From the NCBI GenBank assembly GCA_013423325.1, contig BLJB01000249.1:62001-126000 (forward strand): a DNA stretch of 64,000 bases. Reading direction: 5' to 3'. The notes below the pieces were generated by a model. The model was given only the letters and a program-made list of their open reading frames with translations, was not told the origin of the DNA and searched no databases. Below, one piece after another: positions 1-11,487 of this stretch. The stretch is from Usnea hakonensis. Its lineage: Eukaryota > Ascomycota > Lecanoromycetes > Lecanorales > Parmeliaceae. The translations under genes were made by a program, and so were the position numbers. Position 1 is the first letter of the stretch. Every line of letters begins with the position of its first letter.

Positions 1-1174
1 CTCTGCTCGGCCAAAGTCAGGGCCACAGATATGTGTATGTATTGATATAGAAGAAAGAAAGAAAAAGAGGAAGGAAGTTGGAAGAAGGGAGGGGTTTAAA
101 TACCCATAGACGAGGGTGGCAAAGGCTGTGAAGCAGAACACCTCATGTCACATAAGAGAGTGAATATCTCCGGACTTCACTCCCTAGTGCCGACTTGATT
201 CATCTCCGCTTCGATTCATTGGTAGGCTGTATGACACCCACATGGTGAATAGATGTGAATGTTCATTAGCTTCCTTTCACGATTATTGATTGGTGGAGAA
301 TAAACCGGAGGGTCCTTTTGGACGTGTTTAGGCATAGCCGGGACCGTAAACACTGCATGCACTACTAAGAGTGAAGGATAGTCACTTCACAGAGCGAATT
401 CATATCCGAGAGGCACTCCTCGCTGTCACCTACCATCCACACTTACTGGCAACAGAGTGACAAGTTCCTATGAAGTAAATATCCAATAGACATGCTCTGA
501 TAGTAACAGCATCATCCATTATAAACGGAGAGAATGAATCACAGCACCCTTGACCGGCAGATCTGTGCTTCATTCTACACACTCGACACCCGTTCTCCAA
601 TAATGGTGGCAAAAGCGCAAACAAACGGAAATGAAAGGAAAACCCCCCTTTTCTGAGCATCATTTTTGGATAGAGCTGTACTCCACCCTTCACACAACTC
701 CATTATTGGCTTCACTCATTTTTCGAATGACATCAAAGTTGAGATAGGGTTCCAAACGAACAGATAGATGGACAAAGGGGGAGTCCCAATCTTATCAGCT
801 TTTCCCATCACCCACTTGTCCAGCAGTGGCAGTGTTGAGGATGAAGAAATGGGCGATAAGCAATCCTGATCAGATAGATGTTGGCTTTGTCTACCTACCC
901 TACCAAACAATAATGTCACTAAGCGTGACTTTCATAAAAGTAGACCAGAGAAAAAGATTTCAAATCCACTTCCATGATACTTTGTTAAAGTAAACAGAGG
1001 AGAGGAGTTCAAGGCTTGGGTCTGTATCGAAGCGCAGTCAATACAGCGAATTCCAATTCGGATTGCACTGAGGAGCAAGAAGGGTGGGCTTTCTTCCAAA
1101 TGACTCGAATTACTTGGAAGCGAAAATTCAGAAGCTTGTGAGTACCTACCGGTACTACTAAGCCGAATTTCTTC
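1..1174. other. Left-edge intergenic DNA, no gene seen
   Basis: This stretch holds only short open frames without family resemblance. It lies 3' of the leftward gene ending at 1175, so part of it is probably that gene's 3' UTR. I see no RNA gene or obvious repeat. Confidence 0.5.
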
Positions 1175-2287
1175 CTACTCATCTCCGGGAATATTTGCAT
1201 GCTTAAAATACTTCATCCCCACCCAAGCAACCGTCACCCACACCCACGCCATCACACTCGTAAGAACGATCAGTGCAGGATAGTAACCCACAACCGGTAG
1301 TGTAGGATCATCTTCCAATTCTGGGGGCGCCTCCGGTTTCTCTCCTACATCCCACGCCCAACTCCACACATCGAAACAGCTGCCCATTCCCACAACGAAG
1401 AAGATCCAAGTCACAATAAGGATGATCCATCCCCACCAGCGTGTCTCGGAATAGTCCCATTCTGAAGGAGGCGGAGAAGGAACAGTCGGCGGAAGCGAGG
1501 CAAGTGGGGAGGAGCGCGAGCTCACTGTAGTGTGCCGATTGAGGGGCCTTGGGGGTTGAGGTGGAAAGTAGCTGTCTGGCTTGGTTTTGGGCAGAGGTGG
1601 AATGGCGATTAAGGATGCTGGGGATTCCTCTTCATCCGTGGTCGAGGCTGTCGAGTCGGCGGTTCTAGGGCGTTGAAGAGATGGGAACGTTTGGTTCTCT
1701 TTCTCTTGGGCAAAGATTTTGGACGGATCGCCATGTACTGGATGGGTTCCAATTGGCACAGGAGGGGGTACGCTGGAGATTGGACGAGGCGTTGGTAGGT
1801 CATATGGAAACGGCGAGTTCATCAGAGTGACGCCTTCCGCGGAAGCGCTCTCGTTCTGTGTTCCATCTGCCGAATCGACTTGCTCCAATTGGGAGCCACG
1901 TCGCTCTTTTCCCTCAGCGCGTAGCTTGCCTGTGCCTAGCAGAGCTGTTTTCCGAAGGGACCCCTTCCGTCTTCGGGTACCCTTTTGTTGGACGGCCATT
2001 GCCATGGCGCCACGCGGGCTTTTGGGAATAAATTCCTGGGTAGGAGTTGTAGAGGAAGAATCCTTATCGACACGACCAGAACTTTGGACCTGGCCTTGAC
2101 CTTGGCTCGAAGATCGCTGAAATAGAAAAGCCGTGAGACTTCCCGAGAGACTTCTTTTGTGACCGCTACCTTTGGTGTTGAAGTTACTCGACTCTTGCTC
2201 GTGGCTGCTCGTCTCGGCGCTGCCATCGTTGCTCGTGGCGACGCGACCATCGTCCATTACTTCCACAGCCGCAGCCCATCCACCCAT
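1175..2287 (-). CDS. Unknown protein with a disordered N-terminus and two C-terminal TM helices
   Basis: A single uninterrupted frame of 370 residues starts at the ATG at 2287; a second in-frame ATG lies ten codons later. Residues 1-280 are Ser/Pro/Gln/Lys-rich and look disordered. Two strongly hydrophobic segments follow, at about 285-304 and 334-356, separated by an acidic, proline-containing loop with the motif ELEDDPTLPVVGYYPA. The protein ends shortly after the second helix with MKYFKHA. The compact two-helix tail suggests a small membrane domain on a long cytosolic tail. I do not recognise the family; a remote resemblance to the two-TM PIG-P fold is possible but not supported by motifs. 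It is divergent from MRT4 with 291 nt between the two start codons, so the promoters probably overlap. Confidence 0.75.
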   Translation of the reverse strand: MGGWAAAVEVMDDGRVATSNDGSAETSSHEQESSNFNTKGSGHKRSLSGSLTAFLFQRSSSQGQGQVQSSGRVDKDSSSTTPTQEFIPKSPRGAMAMAVQQKGTRRRKGSLRKTALLGTGKLRAEGKERRGSQLEQVDSADGTQNESASAEGVTLMNSPFPYDLPTPRPISSVPPPVPIGTHPVHGDPSKIFAQEKENQTFPSLQRPRTADSTASTTDEEESPASLIAIPPLPKTKPDSYFPPQPPRPLNRHTTVSSRSSPLASLPPTVPSPPPSEWDYSETRWWGWIILIVTWIFFVVGMGSCFDVWSWAWDVGEKPEAPPELEDDPTLPVVGYYPALIVLTSVMAWVWVTVAWVGMKYFKHANIPGDE

Positions 2288-2578
2288 CCACTTCTGCTAT
2301 CTTCTGATCCTTAGCTGCCTATGGTCTGAGCTGCTGATACTGTCCTCCATCTCCAAGGACTGTTTCAGCAACTCTGCAACCGTTTCATTCAAAAAAGGTG
2401 TCTAATATATATTATGCAATCAAAGGAAGAGAAAGCGAAACATGCTATACAAATTTGACGCAGGGTCCGTGCCAAGAAAATTTTGAAATCTTGGCGCCCA
2501 CTCAGCCCTACCATTTGAATATCAAAATAGTTCGAAGATCCAGAAAACTCGATTGCACAATCCAAAAAGTTCTTCACG

Positions 2579-3436
2579 ATGCCGAAATCGAAGCGCGCCA
2601 AACCGGTGCACATGTCCAAAACCACCAAAAAAGGCAAAGAACTCACCATAAAACTCCACGCCAACGTCCAAGCATGCATCCCCCAATACCCCTACATCTA
2701 CGTCTTCAGCGTCCACAACATGCGTAATATATATCTCAAAGACGTCCGGACGCAATTATCAGACAGCAGGTAAAAAGCGGCTCCAATTCAACTCTCTCTT
2801 TCGCATCTCTATCCCTTTCTCTCACCAAACACACAGCAAAACTGACAGGAAGATCCCAGACTCTTCTTCGGCAAAACCAAAGTAATGGCCGTCGCCCTCG
2901 GCCTCACGCCCGAAAGCGAAGCCTACCCGCAGACCTCCCTTCTGACCCCCCACCTTCACGGCTCCGTCGGTCTCCTCTTCTCGCCCCGCCCGCCGTCCGC
3001 TATCCTCTCCTATTTCTCGACCTTCGTACCCCTCGACTTCGCCCGTGCCGGCAGCACCGCTTCTCGCACATTCGTACTTCCCCCAGGAGTGTTATATAGT
3101 CGAGGAGGAGAGATACCACAAGACGAAGATGTGCCGTTGGCGCATAGTGTGGAGCCAAATCTGAGGAAATTGGGGCTGCCTACTAGGCTGGTGAAGGGGA
3201 AAGTGGAGTTGGATGGGGAGTTCGTGGTTTGTAAAGAGGGGGATGTGCTGGGTAGTGGGCAGACGACGTTGTTGAAGATGTTTGGAGTTGCGATGGCGGA
3301 ATTTAGGGTGGGAGTGGAAGCGTACTGGGAGAGAGACACAGGGGAGGTCACAGTGGTAGGCAAAGGCGTCAAGAGAAAATTAGATATTGAGGAGATAGAT
3401 GTCGAAGAGCAAGAAAATGAGGATATGGATGTCTAG
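2579..3436 (+). CDS. MRT4: Ribosome assembly factor Mrt4 (mRNA turnover protein 4)
   Basis: Two exons, 2579-2769 and 2860-3436, encode 255 residues. The intron boundary was fixed by the conserved junction SR/LFFGKTKVM, which needs the acceptor at 2859. The N-terminus MPKSKRAKPV matches the family start. The protein is a nucleolar paralogue of ribosomal stalk protein P0 (uL10) that binds pre-60S rRNA at the stalk site and is later exchanged for P0. Visible family features are YVFSVHNMRN, the GLLF segment, the YSRGGEIPQDEDVPL loop typical of the fungal branch, and CKEGDVL. The C-terminus is acidic (EEIDVEEQENEDMDV), which is common in fungal homologues. It is convergent with the U1-70K gene. 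Confidence 0.95.
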
Positions 3437-4065
3437 ACGTGGTTGGTTGTGCGCCGGTTCTGCATCTGACTTCAAGCTGCATGGCGATGGCGTTGACACT
3501 GGAATATGACCTTGAGCATTTGGCGAACGCTACGCGCAGTGTTCTACGAAAAACCCGGGACATAAGGTCGCGTTCATGACTTTTTCTACCACCATGCAAT
3601 CGCTAGTAATACAACTGCGGAACCTGTGGGTCAGTAAGAACAGGTCTGGATGGCCAGACGATCTTACCGAACCTTACCAAAGTACACAATTCACACTGCA
3701 GTATTAATTACATACCTACCAAGCCAAGGGAATAGAATAATTAGTGCAAAAAAAAGTACCACCACGGTCCCTGCCGAATCCGTGCCACTTTCAAATCCGC
3801 GTGAAAGGATAAGAGCACTGCTGTGCTCAATCGGGTTGTTCAATTTGTTGCAGATCGGCGAGAGGTGTCGAATCATGAGCAATGTGACAGATGAAGCTGA
3901 AAGTTGTCGGAGGTGTTGCAATATGACCGGCTTACCCATCAAGCTGTCGAGGAAGTGTGAGACGGAAATTGCATGCCTTACCCCGACAAAGGGAGAAAGA
4001 AAATGCTGATGCTTAAATGCTGAAATTGAGGGGACCCACCCAACAAACCGAATGTAGTCGGGAGA
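3437..4065. other. Convergent spacer between MRT4 and the U1-70K gene
   Basis: This region lies between the stop codons of two convergent genes and presumably holds their 3' UTRs and terminators. I see no additional coding region. Confidence 0.5.
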
Positions 4066-5567
4066 TCAATACCTTCGTTTGCGAGGATCGTCATACCCAT
4101 CACCGTCGTGCAGTCTCTTGCGGTCGTCACGCCCGCCACCATAGCTTCGGTCTCGATCTCTGTCAATGTACCCACCGCCATCTCTTGGCCTTACCGGTTC
4201 ACGATTACTGCCAGTTATACCTGAGCGGCCATCACTGTAGCCGCCGCCGCCGCCACCTCGGTGATATGATCTGTCGTCGAAGTCATTGCGTCTTGGTTCA
4301 CCACCACCGTACCCACCACGAGGTCCATCCATAGGGTTCGCAGAGCCGTTCATACCACCGTTCATAGGAGGGCCACCATACCCACCGCCAGAGCCTCCAC
4401 GGTTGCCTCCGGGGCCAGAAGGCGCATTCGGGGGTGCTGCTTGGCCACTACCGTAGCCATTGGCAGGTCCACCGCCATACCCACCTCTTCCGCCACCGAA
4501 ACTGCCGCCGCCTTGGTATCCAATACCACCTCTTCCACCGCCGTATCCACCTCGGTCACCACCTCGGAAACCTCCTCGAAAGCCGCCACCGCGAGGACCA
4601 CCACCAAAGCCGCCGCGGAAACCACCACCAAAGCCTCCGGGTCCAGCCGGAGCAGCGAAGCCTCCGCCAACTCCTGCAGGCCGTGCTGGCATAGCTTTCG
4701 TATATCCACGGCCTCCGAGTCCACCTCCAAGGCGACGAGGTCTCCATCCTTTGACTGTACGACCACGCTCAACGTCGACAAGGACACGCCTATCTTTGAT
4801 GCGGATACCATCAGTCTCTTTGTAGGCAGCTAGATTCAATCACAAGGCACAGCCCCAGTGTCAGTCAACTATTCAAACCTTGAGAAGCGGATATTAAGGT
4901 CGCAAGGACTTGACCTCTCCATAAAATGGACGGGGGATAGAAGCAGTACCCTTCATATCCTTCTCACGCTCATAAACCACGAAAGCATACCCTCGGTGAC
5001 TCTTTTTCTTCTTCTTCGGTTTTGTGCCGTTGTCTTCCGCTTCAGGGGTGTCTGCAACGATGCGTATCTGGGTTTTTCATTTTAGCCAAGAAGCTCTCAC
5101 ACCTGCAATGCAGTGCTTAACGTACCCTCTCAATAGGTCCAAACCTGCCAAACTCCCTCTCCAAATCTTTCTCCGTAGTATCGTAGCTCAATCTTGCTAC
5201 GAAAAGCGTTTTGAAAGCATCCCCCCGCACATTTGGATCATCACGAGGTTCTGTTCAAGTCAGCCTATGATTCAAGTGGAAAGAAAAAGTCGACGAATTG
5301 TATCATCTGCGGTGTACCTTGTTTAATCAGTTGCTCCTGCTTCTCCTTTTTCTCCAGCTTCAACCTGTCTTTCCTCTGCAACCAGCTTTCTGTTGGCTCG
5401 TAGGGTACATTTTCTTTATAGTCTTCGACGGCGGAGAGATACTGCGCAATGCCACCGATGTTGTTGGTTTTGCGTTCTTCAGGGGCATGGTCACTAGGGG
5501 GCAGGTAGCGGAGAGCTGGGCGGGCGGCGAAGAGAGCGAGGAGGTTTGGGGGAAGCTTGTGCGTCAT
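4066..5567 (-). CDS. SNP1: U1 small nuclear ribonucleoprotein 70 kDa
   Basis: Four exons (5567-5318, 5250-5126, 5067-4950, 4829-4066) encode 418 residues. The N-terminus MTHKLPPNLLALFAARP matches the U1-70K N-terminal segment, which contacts U1 snRNP core proteins. The RRM follows, with RNP2 LFVARLSY and RNP1 RGYAFVVYE; between them is a charged fungal-type insertion with a PKKKK run. The post-RRM helix DVERGRTVKGWRPRRLGGG is diagnostic. The C-terminal half is glycine-rich with many RGG repeats, replacing the RS domain of animal proteins. The protein binds stem-loop I of U1 snRNA and helps select 5' splice sites in the nucleus. It is divergent from the mL43 gene with 274 nt between the starts. 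Confidence 0.95.
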
Positions 5568-5841
5568 GTTAGATGATGTGTGAGTCAGTGATGTTAATGA
5601 CCTAAAGTGTGCGGGTAGTGAGAGATCTGGGAGTTGAGGATAAGTGTTGCCCAGTTGGTACGAAGTGAAGTTCGCGTGGTGGTTGGAAAGCTTCAAATTT
5701 TAACGCTAGACTTCTTCGGGCCGCCGAGACATTTCAAACTCGACTATTCTACCTAGGTACCGAGGTTATCTTACCCTATTCTCTTCAACTCCTCCAGCTC
5801 GAGTAAGAAACATGCTTCGACAGTCGCGGTAGTCTCAGAGG

Positions 5842-6413
5842 ATGCCTGTAACGGGTCTACGAACGACATCGACCGCCCAAGTAAGGTCGCTGCTTTACGA
5901 ACACGTCAATGTACTAAATCCCATCTTAGAATGGCGTAGGTGCCTTCATCCTCCAATGCAAACGCCTCGACTTCCACTACTGCGACAAATGGGGTAGTTC
6001 TAGAGGCATGAAGTATGTTTGCACCTCTTCTCAGAACCCTCAGATTGACAAACATCGTTTCTCGTTCAATGCACTGAACGCTTCGCAGCAATTTCCTCCG
6101 CTCTCGTCTCATCGCTGCTTTCGCTAAAGCACACCCTCAAATCGTGATTCACATCTCCCCACGGCCGAATACACATCCCATAGTTCGGGGTTCTTACATA
6201 AATGGCCGGGAAAAGGTCATATGCGTCCGGAATCTTGAGAAAGAGCAGATAATGAAAAAGGTGGAGTTGCTGAGGGACGCGAATGGAGAGAAGGTGAGGA
6301 GGGTCAAGGGAGGCAGGGTAGTGGGTAGTTTGAACGAGGGGGTAAGAGGGATATGGGATCCGTTCCATGGTGGGAACAAAGACATCAGTGGGGATCGGAT
6401 TGTGTTGAACTAA
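5842..6413 (+). CDS. MRPL51: Mitochondrial large-subunit ribosomal protein mL43 (MRPL51)
   Basis: Three exons (5842-5880, 5930-6012, 6089-6413) encode 148 residues. Joined, they read through NGVGAFILQCKRLDFHYCDKWGSSRGMN into FLRSRLIAAFAKAHPQI and SYINGREKVICVRNL, the conserved mL43 thioredoxin-like core, and end with RGIWDPFHGG. Length fits the yeast protein (about 140 residues). Both introns are very short (49 and 76 nt), and the first coding exon is only 13 codons, so simple ORF scanning misses it. The protein belongs to the mitochondrial 54S subunit. It is convergent with TPI1, with 163 nt between the stops. Confidence 0.93.
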
Positions 6414-6576
6414 GGGGTATATTTATACGTGATGGAGTTGTGAATGTTGGTTTGGCGGACGGGACTTTCTTCCGGGTGATAAGTGGATTGAGTCCTCTGT
6501 ATCAAGGCGGCCGAAACCTTTGTATCACGCTACACAGTCTGAATCTAATCCGTACTCACAACCGCCACTGAGAGAT

Positions 6577-7603
6577 TCATTGTCGTGCGTTTATGATGTC
6601 AACAACTGCCAATCCTTGTCAGCAATATCTCCAAAAAGTGGAAGGGGGCACTTACAGGCTGGTTTCAAACTTGCCCCTCCCACAAGGAATCCATCAATGT
6701 CTCCCTCTTTCGCTAGCTCCTTGCAGTTCTTCTCGCTTACGCTGCCGCCATAGATGATCCTTGTGGCTTCTGCTGCTTCTTTCGAGACTGTCTCGGCCAG
6801 CCACTTTCGTATCGCGGAATGTACTTCTTGTGCTTGCTGTGTGGTGGCGACTTTACCCGTACCAATGGCCCAAACTGGTTCGTAAGCGATGACAATCTTG
6901 GACCAATCTGTCGTCTTTGCTGCGACGGCTTTGAGCTGGGTGGTCACAACTTCGATGGTCTTGTTGCTTTCCCGTTGCTTTATATATATCAGCTCAAGAT
7001 TCAATCTGACATAGATCTATGCATACACACCTCGAGGGTTTCTCCACAGCATAATATGACCCCCAAGCCTCCATCGAGTGCTGCTTTCGTCTTGCTTGCA
7101 ATAAACTATGTCCAAGCAAGGAGCTGTCAGTATGAGCCCTTGTTCACGTCGACATTGATCCCTATCCATTGATTCCTCTTTTCCGCCACTCTGTCTCCTA
7201 CTTTTGGCTCAAATAATGGACGCTCTTACATCGTCCTTCTCTCCAAGAATAACTCTCCGCTCACTATGTCCGCACAAAGACCACGCAATCTTGCTGTCGC
7301 GCAATTGCTCCGCGCTCACCTCTCCGGTGAAAGCGCCATTGGGTTTGTCAAACACGTTCTGGCTGCAGACTTCGATCTCGTTCTTGAGGTGTTCGCGGAC
7401 GAGGAGCAGGAAGAGGCCGGGTGGAGCGATGACGACTTCCGTCTTGGGATCGAGGGGCGCGGAGTTGAGATGGTGCACTATATCTGTGACAGACTTGATG
7501 GTGCCGTTCCTGAGTAGCTCAGTCAATTGGACTTGAGAGATTTCAACTTGATGGGAGAAACAAACATCTTAAAATTCCCACCCACAAAAAATTGACGTCC
7601 CAT
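6577..7603 (-). CDS. TPI1: Triose-phosphate isomerase
   Basis: Five exons (7603-7566, 7509-7230, 7105-7031, 6977-6656, 6605-6577) encode 247 residues, the normal length. The enzyme interconverts dihydroxyacetone phosphate and glyceraldehyde-3-phosphate in cytosolic glycolysis. The active-site residues are present: Lys12 in NFKMNG, His94 in CGHSERR and Glu164 in AYEPVWAIGTGK, which also contains the flexible loop 6. The phosphate-binding strands IIYGGSV and GFLVGGASLKP are intact. The last intron splits the Phe codon of KPAFVDIINARQ, leaving a 29-nt terminal exon. All junctions keep phase. Four introns in so short a gene is high compared with its neighbours. Confidence 0.96.
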
Positions 7604-8251
7604 GATTGCAGTCGTGGTTGTGGCAAGGATTTTTTGGTGTGTTCGAAACACTATTAATGTAGCTGGGTTTTGTATGAGGCACAAAGAGAGAGGTCTATAG
7701 TTGCAATAGTTTGTTTTGGTTTGTAGTCGAAGGCTTGGATCCCATCGGAGGTTTCTTTTCTGGTGCTTAGGTTATTATATTTGGTGGGGCAAGCTCCGAG
7801 TCTCGGTGGGGCACTTAAAACTTGGCAGTCACCCTATCCATTCAATTCTCATCCACCTATCAGTAAACTACTGCTGTCATGGCTCACTGTCTTCTTGATA
7901 TTAGTTGAGGCACTTGAAGACTCAATGGGAACAAGGTACGTTGAATTATTAACTATGTATCATTCGCCGCGTCAACAAGTCAGGTCAAGCTATCAAGTCA
8001 AGAGAGCAGTACCATTCAGGCCGTTTCGCATAACCCTATTACCTCCACAACTAGATCAGAGATTCCAAATCTCCCTTTTTGGATTTCCCATATCTCCGGA
8101 AGGACTCCCAAAAGCAAAGCGATACTACAAAGTCAAGGCCCGCGTCCTCTTGGTATCATAACATTATGAAAGAGAATGGCGATTTCCAAATGTCAGACTC
8201 CGAGCCCACTTCCGGTACCGAGATGAATCTTTTCACTCAAAGGATAGGACA
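7604..8251. other. TPI1 upstream region
   Basis: This spacer contains the 5' flank of TPI1 and the 3' flank of the leftward gene ending at 8252. I see no coding region or clear core promoter element. Confidence 0.45.
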
Positions 8252-9970
8252 TCAGTAGCGGTCATCATGATACCCGCGGAAGTGATCATCATGATAGCCA
8301 TGAGGTCTGTCCATTCGAGGCCGAGGATGGGGATGATATATCCTCTCCGAATCCATCATTTCCCTGGCAGCGTCTCTGCGAGCCATATCCCTCATCCTGG
8401 CTGCCTCTTCTTTCTCCCAAATTTCTCGGTCCAGCACATCATGCCTCCGTCGCTCTGCCCTCTCTTCATAAAGATCAACAGGATGCGCTGTATTAGTGAT
8501 CCTCCTGCGATACACAGTAGGCCGTCGACCCAGTCCTCTCAAATCATGATCGTGAAGATGTTCGTCGTCATAGCTCATGGCCCGATGGTGAACAGGGAGG
8601 CGTTCTCGAGGGTAAATTGGCTCCTGTCTACGGTGAGAGGAGGACTCGGGTACAACATAAAAAACCTCACGTCGATAACGAGATCTGTGAGACGGAGGAG
8701 GGGACGAATGCCTGCGCAGGGGCTCTTTCCGTCTGTGTTCCCGATAAATCCTTTTCGGAGGCTCATGCTCGTGGTCGTGGGAACTGGACTTGCGATGATG
8801 TTTGTCTTTGTGGTGTTTCTTATCCTTGTGATGATAGTGGAAGTCTTCGCTGGAAATAATTGTGTCAGGTGTTTGGTCGGTGTCATCAGAGAATGAGTCA
8901 CTGTCGGATGCCGAGGAAAAGTCGGAATGATCATCGTGAATCTCGTGTTTCTTGTCCGGAACGATCTTGGGAGGTTTCTGCTCTTTGTGCTTATGCTTCT
9001 TGGCTTTCTCTTCCTGGCCATGCTTAACATCGTAACCTTCGCCAAATGGAGGATGATCATGTTGAGGATGATGGGGTTGTTCTACACCGTGGGCGGGTTT
9101 GTGGCCCGCATCGCCATGTGCATGGTCGTGATGGAGATCGTGAGGGTGAGGATTTTGGTGGGAGTGAGCATGATGAATCGGAGGTCTCATGTCAGGACGT
9201 TCGACGTGCACCCAAGGTTCACTCATGTGTCGCTCAAAAGGGTACATCCCAGGCCTGTGGCCATTGGAACTGTTCTGACTTGACCTCTCATAATCCTCTG
9301 CGCCCGCTGCGCCCGAAAGATCTACGAACCCACCGGACGGTAGGCGAATGCTACCAAAGCCCATGAATGGAGGGCCTCGCATGTCAATACCGGCCCGGGG
9401 TTGGCGTTTCAAGATCACTTGCATGGTTGATGTCTCGGGGCCACTCTGTCGTCGCCTTGTATCGCGCTTGATGGAGGCAATAATATATTCAAATCTGCTG
9501 TGATCCGGATCCAGTCTGACACAGTCTCGAATAAGTTCGTCAATTTGTTTCCGTTTGAAACCTTTCATTTCGGGATCCATATACTGATCTAAACCCGTGA
9601 CACCCCTCTTGCGACTCTTTTCGACTTGGCTTTTTAGATCGGCTTGAGAAGCTGGCATTTGCTCCCTATTAACAATCGCCCATGTCTCTTTCTGTCCCGC
9701 ATGCTCAGCAGGATTCTTGGTAAAGATATACCCAGCATAGCCAATGGGAGGCTTGTTACTAGTTGGGAAAGGGCGAGGATCAGGCATGTGGCCATATCCA
9801 GGAGGTTGAATGACGTGAATGGCAGGCTGGTGCATGTTGTGTCCGTCATGACGACCATTGGGATCGAGGTTAAGGTGATTGAAGCCGTGGACTAACCCAG
9901 GCATACCCGCAAAGGCTGGCCGCTGATGCTGCGGCGGCGGTTGTGGTGCATGTGGCATGTGGTCTTGCAT
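8252..9970 (-). CDS. Unknown His/Arg/Asp-rich protein
   Basis: An uninterrupted frame runs from the ATG at 9970 (MQDHMPHAPQ) for 572 residues; the frame stays open a little further upstream but without another ATG. Residues 1-90 are Pro/His-rich and probably disordered. A denser segment at about 92-175 looks folded, with VTGLDQYMDPEMKGFKRKQ and FEYIIASIKRDTRRR, and is the best part to search with. The remainder is rich in His-Asp, His-His-Lys and Arg stretches (for example DHAHGDAGHK and HHKDKKHHKDKHHRK), with a run of acidic serines. No catalytic motif, TM helix or signal peptide is evident. The composition could bind metals or nucleic acid, but that is only inference. I do not recognise the family. 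Confidence 0.75.
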   Translation of the reverse strand: MQDHMPHAPQPPPQHQRPAFAGMPGLVHGFNHLNLDPNGRHDGHNMHQPAIHVIQPPGYGHMPDPRPFPTSNKPPIGYAGYIFTKNPAEHAGQKETWAIVNREQMPASQADLKSQVEKSRKRGVTGLDQYMDPEMKGFKRKQIDELIRDCVRLDPDHSRFEYIIASIKRDTRRRQSGPETSTMQVILKRQPRAGIDMRGPPFMGFGSIRLPSGGFVDLSGAAGAEDYERSSQNSSNGHRPGMYPFERHMSEPWVHVERPDMRPPIHHAHSHQNPHPHDLHHDHAHGDAGHKPAHGVEQPHHPQHDHPPFGEGYDVKHGQEEKAKKHKHKEQKPPKIVPDKKHEIHDDHSDFSSASDSDSFSDDTDQTPDTIISSEDFHYHHKDKKHHKDKHHRKSSSHDHEHEPPKRIYREHRRKEPLRRHSSPPPSHRSRYRREVFYVVPESSSHRRQEPIYPRERLPVHHRAMSYDDEHLHDHDLRGLGRRPTVYRRRITNTAHPVDLYEERAERRRHDVLDREIWEKEEAARMRDMARRDAAREMMDSERIYHPHPRPRMDRPHGYHDDHFRGYHDDRY

Positions 9971-11487
9971 GTTGCGTTCAGTAAGTGTCTGAAATCTCGA
10001 CCACAGAGTTGGATTCAAAGGTAAGGTATTCGAAAGTTGATACGGCGGAAGCTGCTAGTTGTAGAGAACAGTGAAAGAAGGGACCAAGTTGGCGGCGGCC
10101 TTCCTGTATGTATGTGAAAAATATGTTGCACAACAATGAGGCTTGAGGCAGGAGGCGTCCTAGTTTGTAAGACGAATTCGAGAGGCAGCAAGGCAAATAA
10201 AAGAAGATGTTTGACCGGAAGAGTAGTGGGAGATGCCTTGTTTTTAGCTTCAAATTGGCAGAAGATGGTGTCGTGATAGCTTCGAAGGATTGCTCTAGCG
10301 AGGGCCCCGTTTTCAAGAGTACAAACTTAGTGAGCTTGCAGGACGTCTAGACTAACTATAGCACGAAGAAAGAGATGTGTCTTATAATGAGGGCACGGAA
10401 AAAAAGGTAATCAAGCAGTCGCGATAAAGGCGGGGATGAGATTGGCTAGCCTACCTGCAGCATCACGCTACGCCCCAGGCCCCAGGCCCCCAAGGCTCCC
10501 GTGACCGCAGTCTGCAGCGCTTTTTTGAGAAGCTGAACGAATGAAACGCTTACCATTCCTCCGCACAGCTTGCATGAGGGCCATTGGCCGAGCTCAAAAA
10601 ACTTGTCAAGGCTTATTTGCACAAGTCAAAGTCTAGTCGACGATTGAGTTCAGTTAGATAACATTTTGATGAAGTGTCCCAATAGAGATGCTGTTCGAGA
10701 AGCTCCTGGTCGTACGAGTATCTACTATCAGTAGCCTATACACATGTTTTGCATCAGTATCTGCAAGATGTGCTTTGCGGCCATGAACTAGCAGGCTTGG
10801 TCATCATGCATGAACGATTGCAGAAACACATTCCGTTTCCAAGATTTCAGCATCGAGATCCAAGATTCCATAATGACATTAGACCTCAGTCTTGCGTCGT
10901 TGCGTACGTAGCCCTTACGTCGAGAGGGAGGTTGCCTGATTCCATGTAGGAAACGGGGCGCTGGCATCTCGCCACTCTCTGTATCCTCACGACCCTATGC
11001 ATATCCGTGGGTAGAGAGCGTAGGCTTGGAGGCGTCGTGCATCAGAAAATGGGCCGAGGAGAGAACGATAGGAGTAAGGCTCTCGGCACAAAACGTGCTG
11101 CGCCGGGGATCATTAGAGGGTAGGGATGGATCATGGCTGAGCCCGGTAAGCTTATTAGCATGAAAACGGCGACCCTAGTTAGCAGGGCGCAGGAGGCTAG
11201 GGTCCCGATGTGACTGCTGCAAGGCTTGAGCATATGGCAGGGCAGAATCCTTAGACAGGCTCAAGCTGCCTCACCTATCACCAAACGTAGGTGTTTCTTG
11301 TCCCCCTGTCATTGTAATATGGAAGGTGATTTGATTACTCTGCATCAGGCGGCATATCTTAGTCCTAATTATTGTAAATGTTATTGTTCAAAAAAGGATA
11401 CTGTACGGAGTAATCTGTCACGAATACCGTTACATCCGTCCGTACCTACTAAGCCTTTTAGACCTTAGCCTGACACAACCGATGCCG
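9971..11487. other. Intergenic region with no supported gene
   Basis: This region includes the 5' flank of the leftward His-rich gene. It has a short C-rich imperfect repeat (around 10470-10497, CCCCAGG units). Short open frames here lack family resemblance. One TACGGAGTA motif sits at 11404-11412. Confidence 0.4.

Noticed and set aside
4460..4825. Proline-rich plus-strand frame of 121 codons
   Set aside because: It is the antisense shadow of the Gly/Arg-rich C-terminus of U1-70K.
9971..10018. 16-residue N-terminal extension of the His-rich protein
   Set aside because: It starts at TTG; the ATG at 9970 is the better start.
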